This document shows, piece after piece, positions 44,081 through 51,706 of a DNA stretch of 64,000 nucleotides. Within the stretch, counting starts at the first letter, position 1. Every line of letters begins with the position of its first letter. A program made the position numbers and the translations under genes. This DNA is from Ruminococcus sp. (GTDB lineage Bacteria; Bacillota; Clostridia; Oscillospirales; Ruminococcaceae): contig JAJQCE010000030.1 of assembly GCA_021202895.1 (NCBI GenBank), positions 41,749-105,748 on the forward strand, written 5' to 3'. The notes beneath the pieces are model-generated. The model saw nothing but the letters and a program-made list of their open reading frames with translations, was not told the origin of the DNA and did not search any database.

Positions 44081-44437
44081 TTAGCTTCTCGCACTTGATT
44101 TTGCAAAGAGCGAGGCGATAAGTCCGAAAACTAGTGCGGCGCTTATTCCTGCCGCTCCTGCGGTAAGCGAGCCTGTTAAAATTCCAAGTGTGCCGTCAGC
44201 GTCAATCGCTTCCTTTACGCCCTGTGCAATTAAATTTCCAAAGCCTGTAAGCGGCACGGAAGCTCCTGCGCCTGCGAAATCGACAAGCGGCTTGTAAACT
44301 CCTACAGCTCCTAAAAGCACTCCTGCGACTACATAGCTTGTCAGTATTCTTGCAGGTGTGAGCTTGGTGAAATCAATCAGAAGCTGTCCGACGGCGCATA
44401 TCGCTCCGCCGACTAAAAATGCCCATAAATATTCCAT
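44081..44437 (-). CDS. spoVAE: Stage V sporulation protein AE
   Basis: 118 residues. Four hydrophobic helices ('LWAFLVGGAICAVGQLLID', 'SYVVAGVLLGAVGVY', 'GSLTAGAAGISAALVFGLIA'); 'TKLTPARIL' is a family signature. Part of the SpoVA channel that moves dipicolinic acid across the forespore membrane. It follows spoVAD by 12 bp. The usual third partner spoVAC is absent upstream. Confidence 0.92.
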   Translation of the reverse strand: MEYLWAFLVGGAICAVGQLLIDFTKLTPARILTSYVVAGVLLGAVGVYKPLVDFAGAGASVPLTGFGNLIAQGVKEAIDADGTLGILTGSLTAGAAGISAALVFGLIASLFAKSSARS

Positions 44438-44449
44438 ATAATCTCCTTT

Positions 44450-45451
44450 TTAGCCGTGACGGTGTGAAAGCCATACGGCGTGTGAAATTGACGGTATCGT
44501 TTCGCCCTGCTGATTAAGCGTCGGTGACATAAGCGCACCTGTTGCAGCAAAAAGCACATTTTCAAGTTCGCCTGAACGGATTCGAGGAAGAATATAGCCG
44601 CAAAGCACTGCCGCAGAACAGCCGCAGCCGCTTGCTCCTGCGTGAACGTCCTGATTTTCAAACGAGTAGAGCATATTTCCGCAGTCGGTATGAACCTGCC
44701 GCAGCTTTACATTTTCACGCTCAGCAAGCTCGCACAAAAGCCTGCTTCCGACCTTTCCTAAGTCGCCCGTGAGAATCATGTCGAAATCATCAGGAGATTT
44801 TCCCGTATCGTTTAAAAACGTAGAAATTGTCGACCATGCGGCGGGAGCCATAGCAGCACCCATGTTGTTTGCGTCCGTTACACCTAAATCCTCGATTTTT
44901 CCGACTGTGAAGCCTCGTACATAGGGCGATTTTCCCTTGGCGGACACACATAACGCTCCGCCCGCCGTAGCAGTCCACTGCGATGTTGGAGGACGCTGTC
45001 CGCCGTAGTTAAGAGGGTATCGGTACTGCCTTTCCGCAGAGCAAAAGTGCGATGAGGTAACGGCGACCGCCTTTTCAGCAAAGCCTGCCGCTGTGAAAGC
45101 GGAAGCGAGCAAAAGCCCCTCCGCCATAGTTGAGCAGGCACCGTAAATTCCGAGAAAGGGTATTTCAAATTCACGTATTCCGTAGGTCGTGCCTGTGCAC
45201 TGGTTGAGAAGATCGCCGCCGAAAAGAACGTCTATATCTGATTCTTTAAGATTTCCCTTTTCAAGCATATGCAAAATCGCCTGCTTTTGAAGCTTGCTTT
45301 CGCCCTTTTCAAAGGAATCTGCGGACATATACGGGTCGTCGTTTATTTTGTCAAAGCATTCGCCCAGCGGTCCTTCGCTTTCCATTTTTGAGCCTATGGA
45401 CGCAAAGGAAATTACACCGGGTGGACTGTCAAATATATGAGTTTGCTTCAA
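44450..45451 (-). CDS. spoVAD: Stage V sporulation protein AD
   Basis: 333 residues. Thiolase-like fold: 'FDSPPGVISFASIGSKME' start, 'GIYGACSTMAEGLLLAS' around the Cys-like position, 'RQVHTDCGNMLYSFENQ' and 'AGASGCGCSAAVLCGYI'. Binds dipicolinate and works with the SpoVA channel in spore formation. Divergent from queH. A sporulation promoter (sigma-G) would be expected in the 108 bp upstream, but I see no clear one. Confidence 0.93.
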   Translation of the reverse strand: MKQTHIFDSPPGVISFASIGSKMESEGPLGECFDKINDDPYMSADSFEKGESKLQKQAILHMLEKGNLKESDIDVLFGGDLLNQCTGTTYGIREFEIPFLGIYGACSTMAEGLLLASAFTAAGFAEKAVAVTSSHFCSAERQYRYPLNYGGQRPPTSQWTATAGGALCVSAKGKSPYVRGFTVGKIEDLGVTDANNMGAAMAPAAWSTISTFLNDTGKSPDDFDMILTGDLGKVGSRLLCELAERENVKLRQVHTDCGNMLYSFENQDVHAGASGCGCSAAVLCGYILPRIRSGELENVLFAATGALMSPTLNQQGETIPSISHAVWLSHRHG

Positions 45452-45559
45452 GGTTTATCACTCCGTTTTTGCGCTGTCAGTCTTTTACACTAACAGCTTT
45501 ATCAATTAGATTGTGTCCAAAATTTTGTACAATATACCTTGAAACAGAAAGGTTTATTT

Positions 45560-46189
45560 ATGAATCAGAAAATAAATTATCAGCTTGAGCTGGACAAGCT
45601 TATAGCTTCAATCCCAAAGGGCTGTGTACCGACGCTTTTGCTCCACGGCTGTTGTGCGCCCTGCTCGTCATACACGCTTGAGTATCTTTCAAAGTACTTT
45701 GCGATAACGCTTTTTTACTACAATCCCAACATTTCACCGCAATACGAATATCAAAAGCGAGTAAACGAGGTCAAGCGTTTGATTAGTCAGATGCCGTTTG
45801 AAAATGATGTTTCCTTGATTGAAGGTGAATACAATCCGCAGGATTTTTTTGACGCAGTAAAGGGAATGGAGGATTTACCTGAGGGCGGTGAGCGATGCTT
45901 TGTCTGCTACAGACTAAGGCTTGAAAAAACAGCGGAGCTTGCGAGGAAAATGAACCTTAATTACTTTGCGACAACCCTTTCAATTTCTCCTTATAAAAAC
46001 GCTCAAAAGCTAAATGAAATATCGCAGGAGCTTTCAGAAATTTACGATGTCAAGGCTCTGCCCTGCGATTTTAAAAAGCGTAACGGCTACAAGCATTCAA
46101 TAGAGCTTTCAAGGGAATATTCGCTCTACCGTCAGGACTACTGCGGCTGTATCTTTTCAAAAATCCAGAGGGATTCAATGAAAAAATAA
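45560..46189 (+). CDS. queH: Epoxyqueuosine reductase QueH family
   Basis: About 209 residues. AAAGG before ATG 45560 sets the start. 'LLLHGCCAPCSSYTLEYL', 'FYYNPNISPQYEY', 'GERCFVCYRLRLEKTA' and 'DYCGCIFS' carry the conserved Cys and the YNPNI motif of QueH (DUF208). It makes queuosine from epoxyqueuosine in tRNA and binds Fe-S. No other que genes are nearby. 194 bp of intergenic DNA follows. Confidence 0.92.
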   Translation: MNQKINYQLELDKLIASIPKGCVPTLLLHGCCAPCSSYTLEYLSKYFAITLFYYNPNISPQYEYQKRVNEVKRLISQMPFENDVSLIEGEYNPQDFFDAVKGMEDLPEGGERCFVCYRLRLEKTAELARKMNLNYFATTLSISPYKNAQKLNEISQELSEIYDVKALPCDFKKRNGYKHSIELSREYSLYRQDYCGCIFSKIQRDSMKK

Positions 46190-46319
46190 AAAGCCAAGAG
46201 TTATTTTCGTTTCTGTAGCTCCAATTGCCGCAGGCATTAAACAACCTTGACTCATACTATAATTATATACTAATTTTTTCAGATTTGCTAAGAACTTTTT
46301 AAAAATTTTACTTTTTTGC

Positions 46320-46348
46320 TTGAAAAAGCGAGAAAAATATGTTAAAAT
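46320..46348 (+). promoter_or_regulatory. Promoter of the DUF815 gene
   Basis: TTGAAA (46320-46325), 17-bp spacer, TAAAAT (46343-46348), about 36 bp before the ATG; the SD GGGAG follows. Confidence 0.6.
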
Positions 46349-46383
46349 GATACTGTGACATTTTAAAATGGGAGTGATAAGCT

Positions 46384-47592
46384 ATGGATTTTAATGATTT
46401 GTATAACAGATATAAAACTCTTGTGATTTTTAAATCACTGATTACTGATGACGAGGTGCTTTGCAGCTTTACGGACGTAATAGATGCAATTGCTTGGAAA
46501 GAAAGTGACTGTGCGGTCGAATATTACAGTAATTTTATTTTTCGGCTTTACAATTACGGAGATGATTTCACTGAATATCTCCTTAACGCAGTGCTTGAAA
46601 ACGAGAATATTTACATCAAAAAAAAGGGCGAGGGAGTTAAGACAGGCGAGCTTTTGGACGAGTGTTTAGAAAACGAGCTTATGCTTTTAGAGGAGATTTC
46701 ACAGATTTCTTATGACGCCTTGCGAGAACAGATTGATTTTTATGATTTCCTGCCGAGATACAAAACTCACAAGGCTGATTTTCGTAAAATTTATCATGAG
46801 AGGATTGAAAATGTTTCTCACTTTGGCTATGGAATTTATTCACGCTATCATGTGTTTATAATAAAGGAATACGACATGGATTCCGAAATTGTGGGCGTGG
46901 AGCATCCTGATTCTATAAGCCTTTCTCAGCTTTACGGCTACGAGCGTGAAAGAGGCGAGGTTATCGACAACACTCTTGCGCTCCTGAGCGGCAAGCCTGC
47001 GAATAATGTGCTGCTTTACGGCGACTGCGGCACTGGAAAATCCTCTACTGTAAAGGCGATTGCAAACGAATATGCTGGTGACGGACTCAGGCTTATTGAA
47101 ATAAAGAAAAAGCAGCTTCACAAAATTCCCGATATAGTTAAGCAGATAAGCTGCAATCCCTTGAAATTTATACTTTTCATAGACGATTTAAGCTTTACGG
47201 AGGACGATGAGGATTTTGCCGCACTAAAGGCAATTTTAGAGGGGAGCGTTGCGTCCTCTGCGGACAATTTATGTATTTATGCTACATCTAACAGACGGCA
47301 TCTGATTCGTGAAACATTTTCGGCAAGAAAGGGAGATGAGATTCATCTCAACGACACAATGCAGGAGCTTTTATCGCTCTCCGACCGTTTCGGTCTTACC
47401 GTGACGTACACAAAGCCTGATAAGCAGCTTTATCTTTCGGTGGCGCATGATTTGGCAAAGCAATACGATGTTAAGCTTAACGAAGAGGAGCTTAAGCGGC
47501 AGGCGGAGGCGTTTGCGCTTTCAAGAGGCGGACGTTCTCCCCGCACGGCAAAGCAATTTATCGAATACCTGAAAGGAATGGAAAAGGACTAA
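46384..47592 (+). CDS. DUF815 AAA-type ATPase
   Basis: 402 residues. An N-terminal helical region of about 150 residues is followed by a P-loop domain: Walker A 'LLYGDCGTGKSST', Walker B 'FILFIDDLSF', sensor 'CIYATSNRRHLI' and an arginine-finger-like 'ARKGDEIHLND'. The family is common in Clostridia and has no established role. The stop overlaps the start of the GNAT gene by 1 bp, so the two are translationally coupled. Cytoplasmic. Confidence 0.88.
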   Translation: MDFNDLYNRYKTLVIFKSLITDDEVLCSFTDVIDAIAWKESDCAVEYYSNFIFRLYNYGDDFTEYLLNAVLENENIYIKKKGEGVKTGELLDECLENELMLLEEISQISYDALREQIDFYDFLPRYKTHKADFRKIYHERIENVSHFGYGIYSRYHVFIIKEYDMDSEIVGVEHPDSISLSQLYGYERERGEVIDNTLALLSGKPANNVLLYGDCGTGKSSTVKAIANEYAGDGLRLIEIKKKQLHKIPDIVKQISCNPLKFILFIDDLSFTEDDEDFAALKAILEGSVASSADNLCIYATSNRRHLIRETFSARKGDEIHLNDTMQELLSLSDRFGLTVTYTKPDKQLYLSVAHDLAKQYDVKLNEEELKRQAEAFALSRGGRSPRTAKQFIEYLKGMEKD

Positions 47593-48095
47593 TGGACAAG
47601 CTTGAATTTCTGGAAATTAAAACAGCGCAGGATGTCAATCGTTTAGCGGCGGCGGCAAAGGAAATCTGGACAGAGGCTTTTAAGGAAATAATATCAGACG
47701 AGCAAAACAGCTATATGGTAGAAAAATTTCAATCGGCTAACGCTATAACAAAGCAAATTTCCGATGAGGGCTATCGCTATTGTACGCTTGTGCTAAACGA
47801 TGAAATTATCGGCTACTACGGAATATGCAAAAAAGAGGACGGCAGTCTGTTTCTTTCAAAGCTGTACCTAAAGCAGGAAATGAGAGGCAAAGGCTTTTCG
47901 TCTATGATGTTTCGTGAAATAAAGCGTATTGCGCGCAAGGAGGGCTGTGAGCTGATATGGCTTACAGTAAACAAAGGAAACGTCCATGCAATCAGCGTTT
48001 ACAAACACCTTGGCATGAGGCTTTTACGTGAGCAAGTGACAGATATTGGAAACGGATTTGTAATGGACGACTATGTTTTTGGCATTATGGTTTAA
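47592..48095 (+). CDS. GNAT-family N-acetyltransferase
   Basis: 167 residues, its ATG sharing a base with the previous stop. The acetyl-CoA loop is 'LYLKQEMRGKGFSSMMF' (R/Q-x-x-G-x-G/A), followed by 'LIWLTVNKGNVHAISVYKHL', the usual C-terminal strand. Substrate unknown. It forms a two-gene unit with the DUF815 ATPase; tRNA-Lys lies downstream. Confidence 0.88.
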   Translation: MDKLEFLEIKTAQDVNRLAAAAKEIWTEAFKEIISDEQNSYMVEKFQSANAITKQISDEGYRYCTLVLNDEIIGYYGICKKEDGSLFLSKLYLKQEMRGKGFSSMMFREIKRIARKEGCELIWLTVNKGNVHAISVYKHLGMRLLREQVTDIGNGFVMDDYVFGIMV

Positions 48096-48162
48096 TTATC
48101 TACATAATATCACAAATATAGAGCAGAATATTTGTGCAATTTGTTAAATTTTAAAAAAGTGC

Positions 48163-48191
48163 TTGACAAGCAGAAGCTTTTTTGGTATAAT
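48163..48191 (+). promoter_or_regulatory. Promoter of tRNA-Lys
   Basis: TTGACA (48163-48168), 17-bp spacer, TATAAT (48186-48191). Confidence 0.88.
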
Positions 48192-48228
48192 AGTAGAGCA
48201 CAGTTGGACAATAGTCTAATTGCAGCGT

Positions 48229-48301
48229 GAGTTATTAGCTCAGTTGGCAGAGCATTTGACTTTTAATCAAAGGGTCCGGGGTTCAAATCCCCGATAGCTC
48301 A
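48229..48301 (+). tRNA. tRNA-Lys(UUU)
   Basis: 73 nt. Acceptor GAGTTAT pairs with ATAGCTC (one G-U); D arm TAGCTCAGTTGGCAGAGCA; anticodon loop CTTTTAA reads TTT (lysine); T arm CCGGGGTTCAAATCCCCG; discriminator A, no encoded CCA. Its 3' end borders the decayed phage-like region, a common integration position for tyrosine integrases; a second copy of the tRNA 3' end (attR) is not visible in this window. Confidence 0.95.
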
Positions 48302-48319
48302 TAAAACTAAAACACACGG

Positions 48320-48366
48320 AAATACCGCAAACCCTTTAAAATCAAAGGTTTGCGGTATTTCTTTTT
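48320..48366 (+). terminator. Terminator of tRNA-Lys
   Basis: AAATACCGCAAACC pairs with GGTTTGCGGTATTT, then CTTTTT; 19 bp after the tRNA. Confidence 0.85.
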
Positions 48367-48438
48367 AGTCCGTTTATATGCTTAAACCGATTCAAATATG
48401 ACGCAAAATCAAATATATATGACACAAAATATGACACG

Positions 48439-48469
48439 AAAAAAGCACTAAAAACCTCAGTGCTTTTTT
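48439..48469. terminator. Bidirectional terminator hairpin in gap 48367-48595
   Basis: AAAAAAGCACT and AGTGCTTTTTT form the stem, with T runs on both strands. The 5' flank has three near-direct repeats of ATATGACRCAAAAT (48398-48435). The rest of the gap up to 48595 has no gene that I can see. Confidence 0.65.
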
Positions 48470-48595
48470 ATGCAAAAATATAGCAGAATTTACAAAGAAA
48501 TCAATAAAGCATTAAACAATGGACAGTGGAAAAGGTCAAAAACAGGTCAAAACATGGTAATCGGATTTCCATGTTTTTAAATAGGACAAAACATA

Positions 48596-48626
48596 GGACT
48601 GATCTTTGTGGGGCAGTCCTTTTTTT
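48596..48626 (+). terminator. Plus-strand terminator abutting the RHH gene
   Basis: GGACTG (48596) pairs with CAGTCC (48614) and is followed by seven T. It points rightward although the gene beside it is on the minus strand, so the transcript it served is probably lost. Confidence 0.6.
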
Positions 48627-48629
48627 GTG

Positions 48630-48815
48630 TTAGTCTTTTTTGTCCATGTCGGATTTGATTAAAGCGTTAATGTAGGCATTCAGACTTAAACCTTTGCTTA
48701 CAGCGTGGGCTTTGATTTTATCACGTTCGCCTTTTTTAACCAATAATGCAATTCTATCATAAGCTTTAGCGTTGTACTTGTTAGCCGCCTTAATATGCGC
48801 TTTCGATTGTGCCAT
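48630..48815 (-). CDS. Ribbon-helix-helix (Arc/CopG-type) DNA-binding protein
   Basis: 61 residues, SD AGAGGTG. 'RIALLVKKGERDKIKAHAVS' gives the beta strand and first helix, and 'GLSLNAYINALIKSDM' the second; this is the RHH fold. Basic N-terminus. Two copies of a 14-bp palindrome lie upstream, one directly beside its -35 box, so it probably represses itself and the divergent gene at 49005. Typical of mobile elements. It could also be an antitoxin, but no toxin follows. Confidence 0.8.
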   Translation of the reverse strand: MAQSKAHIKAANKYNAKAYDRIALLVKKGERDKIKAHAVSKGLSLNAYINALIKSDMDKKD

Positions 48816-48833
48816 AATATCACCTCTGATTTT

Positions 48834-48862
48834 AGTTTAGCATTTATTTTTTTATTTGTCAA
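48834..48862 (-). promoter_or_regulatory. Promoter of the RHH gene
   Basis: Minus-strand TTGACA (48857-48862), 17-bp spacer, TAAACT (48834-48839). The first palindrome begins 3 bp upstream of the -35 box. Confidence 0.75.
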
Positions 48863-48864
48863 TC

Positions 48865-48934
48865 ACATTGTACAATGTTAATTAAAGCTTTACAAAATTA
48901 TTATAAATGTTATAGAAACACATTGTACAATGTG
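48865..48934. promoter_or_regulatory. Paired 14-bp palindromic operators
   Basis: ACATTGTACAATGT occurs perfectly at 48865-48878 and 48920-48933 (the second extends to a 16-bp palindrome). The centres are 55 bp apart. They sit between the divergent RHH gene and the small ORF at 49005, whose TATAAT is at 48941-48946, so the second copy would overlap its -35 region. Likely sites for the RHH protein. Confidence 0.8.
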
Positions 48935-49004
48935 CTGTGATATAATTACAGCGAGGGAAGCCGAGCGAGTACGGCAGGCAAGCATAGCCAGAAAGGAGAA
49001 GAAA

Positions 49005-49100
49005 ATGTTTGAAGAAATGAGCAATTACACACTAGAAACGTTTTTGAAAATGCTGCTTGAAATTCTTGACGGTTGTGAAACCACTGTAACACATAAATAA
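49005..49100 (+). CDS. 31-residue ORF, truncated at a deletion junction
   Basis: SD AAAGGAG, ATG 49005, stop 49098-49100. 'MFEEMSNYTLETFLKMLLEI' then 'LDGCETTVTHK'. It has a good promoter region with a palindromic operator. The last codons fall beyond the point where the convergent integrase loses homology (about 49080), so the ORF is the 5' part of a longer gene joined tail-to-tail to the integrase. Function unknown. Confidence 0.45.
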   Translation: MFEEMSNYTLETFLKMLLEILDGCETTVTHK

Positions 49101-49760
49101 AATTATTTGTATGCGTTCATCGTTTGAATGTTGCCACAATAGCTTTAACTCGTCATTTGTAAAAATGACTTTTTTCTTTTTATCTTCTTTTTTTATTCTG
49201 ACAAAACTAGCATAATTTTTGTCGATTACGTCATTTTGCATAGCATATTTACACAGCTGACTGAATAGCTGTTGGATTTTTGCACATTTTGAACGACTGG
49301 AATCGTTCGAAACATTGTCTATAATTCGCTGAAAATCGGCTGTTTTCAATTCCCTAAATTTAATTCCGTGCAGATTTACCGCTATTTTATATGCCGCCCT
49401 ATATCCTGCGACAGTGCTATCTGATAAATCGGAAAAATGCTGTGCAGACCAAAAATTGTATATTTGTGAAAATGTTGCATTATATAGGTCGGGACGTACA
49501 CCACGCAAATATTCGTCTAGTGCTTCGCTCGCGGCGGCATACGTTTTGTACGCCCCTATGTAGGTGCGACCTGTTCCTATCGGTGAACTAGGCGACCATG
49601 CTATATAACGTGACGAACGTTTGTCAAAATAAATAGTTCCCTGCCCATGCGGACGTTTATGTGTGCGTGTTTTACGCTGTACTGTAATCTGCTTTTTTTC
49701 GCAGTGGTTACAATACAACGAATTATCGGGTATTTCTTTTTTACATTTTTTGCAGACCAT
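49032..49760 (-). pseudogene. Tyrosine integrase lacking its catalytic domain
   Basis: 242 residues, SD AAAGGTG. A zinc ribbon at the start ('CKKCKKEIPDNSLYCNHCEK'), then an AP2-like arm-binding region ('GQGTIYFDKRSSRYIAW'), the core-binding domain ('FSQIYNFWSAQHFSDLSDST') and the start of the catalytic domain ('FTNDELKLLWQHS', 'IQIILFMCYSG'). After 'CYSG' the sequence turns to 'FTTVKNFKQHF' and stops: the R...HxxR...Y residues are missing. A deletion at about 49080 removed them. Cannot recombine. It would have driven integration at the nearby tRNA-Lys. Confidence 0.85.
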
Positions 49761-50048
49761 TTTTTCACCTTTTTTAAATTATTTGGAAAAATTTTTATTT
49801 GTGCCATAAAAAACCTTTTCCTTTTCAATGTTGCCACGATACCAACATTGACGTGCGTATAACTGATTTTTATGTACACAATGTCGTTTGTCTGAACATT
49901 CAATATATTTTGACAACACGCAAATGTTTTAGGTGGATTGTAAATGTTTACTGCGGCTTTAAATATTGATAGATATAATTAGTAATATCTGAATTCTTTT
50001 CAAAATCAAGGGCTATATAGTCAGACCTTTCTTTTAGTTTGTGTTGTT

Positions 50049-50135
50049 TTAAAATAATAATTGATTCAAATTTGTTATTTTATCGTATGCCCTTACACGG
50101 TAATTGCCCGATGGCAGTTTCTTAGCTGTAGCCAT
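50049..50135 (-). pseudogene. Integrase N-terminal fragment
   Basis: ATG 50135 on the minus strand encodes 'ATAKKLPSGNYRVRAYDK', the arm-binding start of a tyrosine integrase, then runs to a stop after 28 residues. From about 50075 on, a different frame carries unrelated coding ('FESIIILKQHKLKER'). So two gene pieces are fused by deletion. It is a second integrase relic beside the one at 49032-49760. Confidence 0.6.
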
Positions 50136-50204
50136 AGTTTTCCCTTACAATGTTAATTATTTGCGTTTCTTTTTATGCTTAGGCACAATGCTAAAAGTGG
50201 TTTT

Positions 50205-50279
50205 GCTGTAAATTTTATTGTGTGCCGCTTGCAAAGGGTGGACACCCATCGGCGATTGAAAATTTACAGCTGGCACACA
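50205..50279. repeat. Two crossing inverted repeats
   Basis: GCTGTAAATTTT (50205-50216) is complementary to AAAATTTACAGC (50259-50270), 12 bp. TGTGTGCC (50219-50226) is complementary to GGCACACA (50272-50279), 8 bp. The arms interleave. Inside lies GGGT/ACCC (50236-50247). One nucleotide between the 3' arms makes a simple pseudoknot strained; alternate folds or a DNA site are options. Confidence 0.6.
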
Positions 50280-50372
50280 GGTGCTGTAATCGGCAGAAAT
50301 CAGATAAACTTACAGAAAAAATTGTGTTCGACACGGAAATAAAACTAATTTCTAACAGGGTTTTACCTCAAA

Positions 50373-50446
50373 CGGCGGATTGGAAAAATCTTTGATTATG
50401 GGGGGCAGATGTCCCTTATGAAATCTGACAGTGCTTCAAGCCGCCG
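50373..50446 (+). other. Long hairpin before the portal gene
   Basis: CGGCGG plus TTG (50373-50382) pairs with CAA plus CCGCCG (50437-50446) across one mismatch; inside, CAGAT (50406) pairs with ATCTG (50423). It lies about 50 bp upstream of the portal SD. Could be a packaging site or a leader RNA. Confidence 0.45.
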
Positions 50447-50499
50447 AGTGCAAAAAATTCTGCTCAAGAATGTAAAAAAATGTAAAGGAGAGTGAGGGT

Positions 50500-51703
50500 G
50501 TGAGCCTTGCGGAGTTAAAAAGTAAGCTGGCGTTGAAGCAAACTAGGGTGGCATTGAGATATAAATACTATGAGGGAAAATATGTTATCAACGACCTATC
50601 GCCGCTGACTCCGACACAGTATAGAACAATTCACGGCAAATTAGGTTGGTGCGCAAAGGCGGTTGACACGCTAGCGGACAGACTGAATTTTGATGAATTT
50701 GATGATGATACGTTTATGCTGAATCAGATTTATAATTTGAATAACCGTGACGTGCTGATAAATTCTGCGGTGCTATCGGCACTAATTTCTAGCTGTAGTT
50801 TCATATATATTAGCGGTGATGATACAGACTACCCGCGTTTGCAGGTGATTGACGGATATAACGCAACAGGGCTAATCGACCCTATCACAAATTTGCTGAT
50901 TGAGGGCTACGCAGTTTTAGACCGTGACAAAAACACAGGTGCGGTTATAATGGACGCATATTTTACGGCAGACGAAACACAAATTTTTGAACATGGGGAA
51001 TTGACACAAACGTTCAAAAACCCAGCTAGTTATGCGCTGCTAGTACCGATAATTTACCGTCCTGACGCAGTTCGTCCATTTGGGCATAGCAGAATATCAC
51101 GTGCGGCTATACAGCTAACCAACGAAGCGGAACGTGTTTTGAACCGTGCGAGTATTTCAGCGGATTTTTACAGCACGCCGCAGAAATATGTGCTGGGCAT
51201 GGACAACGACGCAGAATTCAACAATCGGCTAGCTACAATGTCAACGTTTCTGAGAGTAGATAAGGACGAAGACGGGAACAAACCCACGGTCGGGCAATTT
51301 AGTCAACAGTCTATGTCACCACACATTTGAACATTTGAAATCGATTGCTAGTGCATTTGCAGGAGAAACAGGTTTGACACTAGACGATTTAGGTTTTTCA
51401 ACGTCAAATCCGTCTAGTGCGGACGCTATTAAATCAGCACATGAAAATTTGCGGTTGTCGACACGTTCGGCACAGGCTAGCCTCGGTGTAGGGCTGTTAA
51501 ACGCAGGATATTTAGCGGCGTGCGTTCGTGATGAATATCCGTATGAACGCAAAGCGTTTTACAGTACTAGTCCACAGTGGCTGCCGATTTTTGAACCTGA
51601 CGTTAGTCAAATAGGAACGTTGGGGGACGCTATACTGAAAATTAACCAGTCTATACCCAACTATTTAGACACGGACGATGTTAGACGTTTGATAGGGATT
51701 TAA
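50500..51703 (+). pseudogene. Phage portal protein, frameshifted
   Basis: GTG 50500 behind AAAGGAG. About 275 residues in the first frame ('YYEGKYVINDLSPLTPTQY', 'LGWCAKAVDTLADRLNF', 'VPIIYRPDAVRPFGHSRIS') match tailed-phage portal proteins (SPP1 Gp6-like); the frame ends at 51328-51330 in 'QQSMSPHI'. The next frame resumes at 'FEHLKSIASAFAGETGL' and runs to 51703. Removing one base near 51320 would give 'SPQFEHLKSIASAF'. The portal ring is the DNA entry channel of the capsid. Non-functional as written. It leads the order portal-MuF-immunity-terminase. Confidence 0.8.
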
Positions 51704-51706
51704 AAT

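Larger units (their letters stand above)
49761..50499. other. Gene-poor 740-bp stretch with integrase and gene scraps
   Basis: Holds a second integrase N-terminal fragment (50049-50135, minus), a minus-strand scrap of about 40 codons ending at 49948 with plausible coding character ('KERSDYIALDFEKNSD'), and two sets of long inverted repeats (50205-50279, 50373-50446). No intact gene is seen. Confidence 0.6.

Noticed and set aside
48398..48435. Short near-repeats of ATATGACRCAAAAT as a CRISPR-like array.
   Set aside because: Only three imperfect copies with no spacers of uniform length, and no cas genes in the window.
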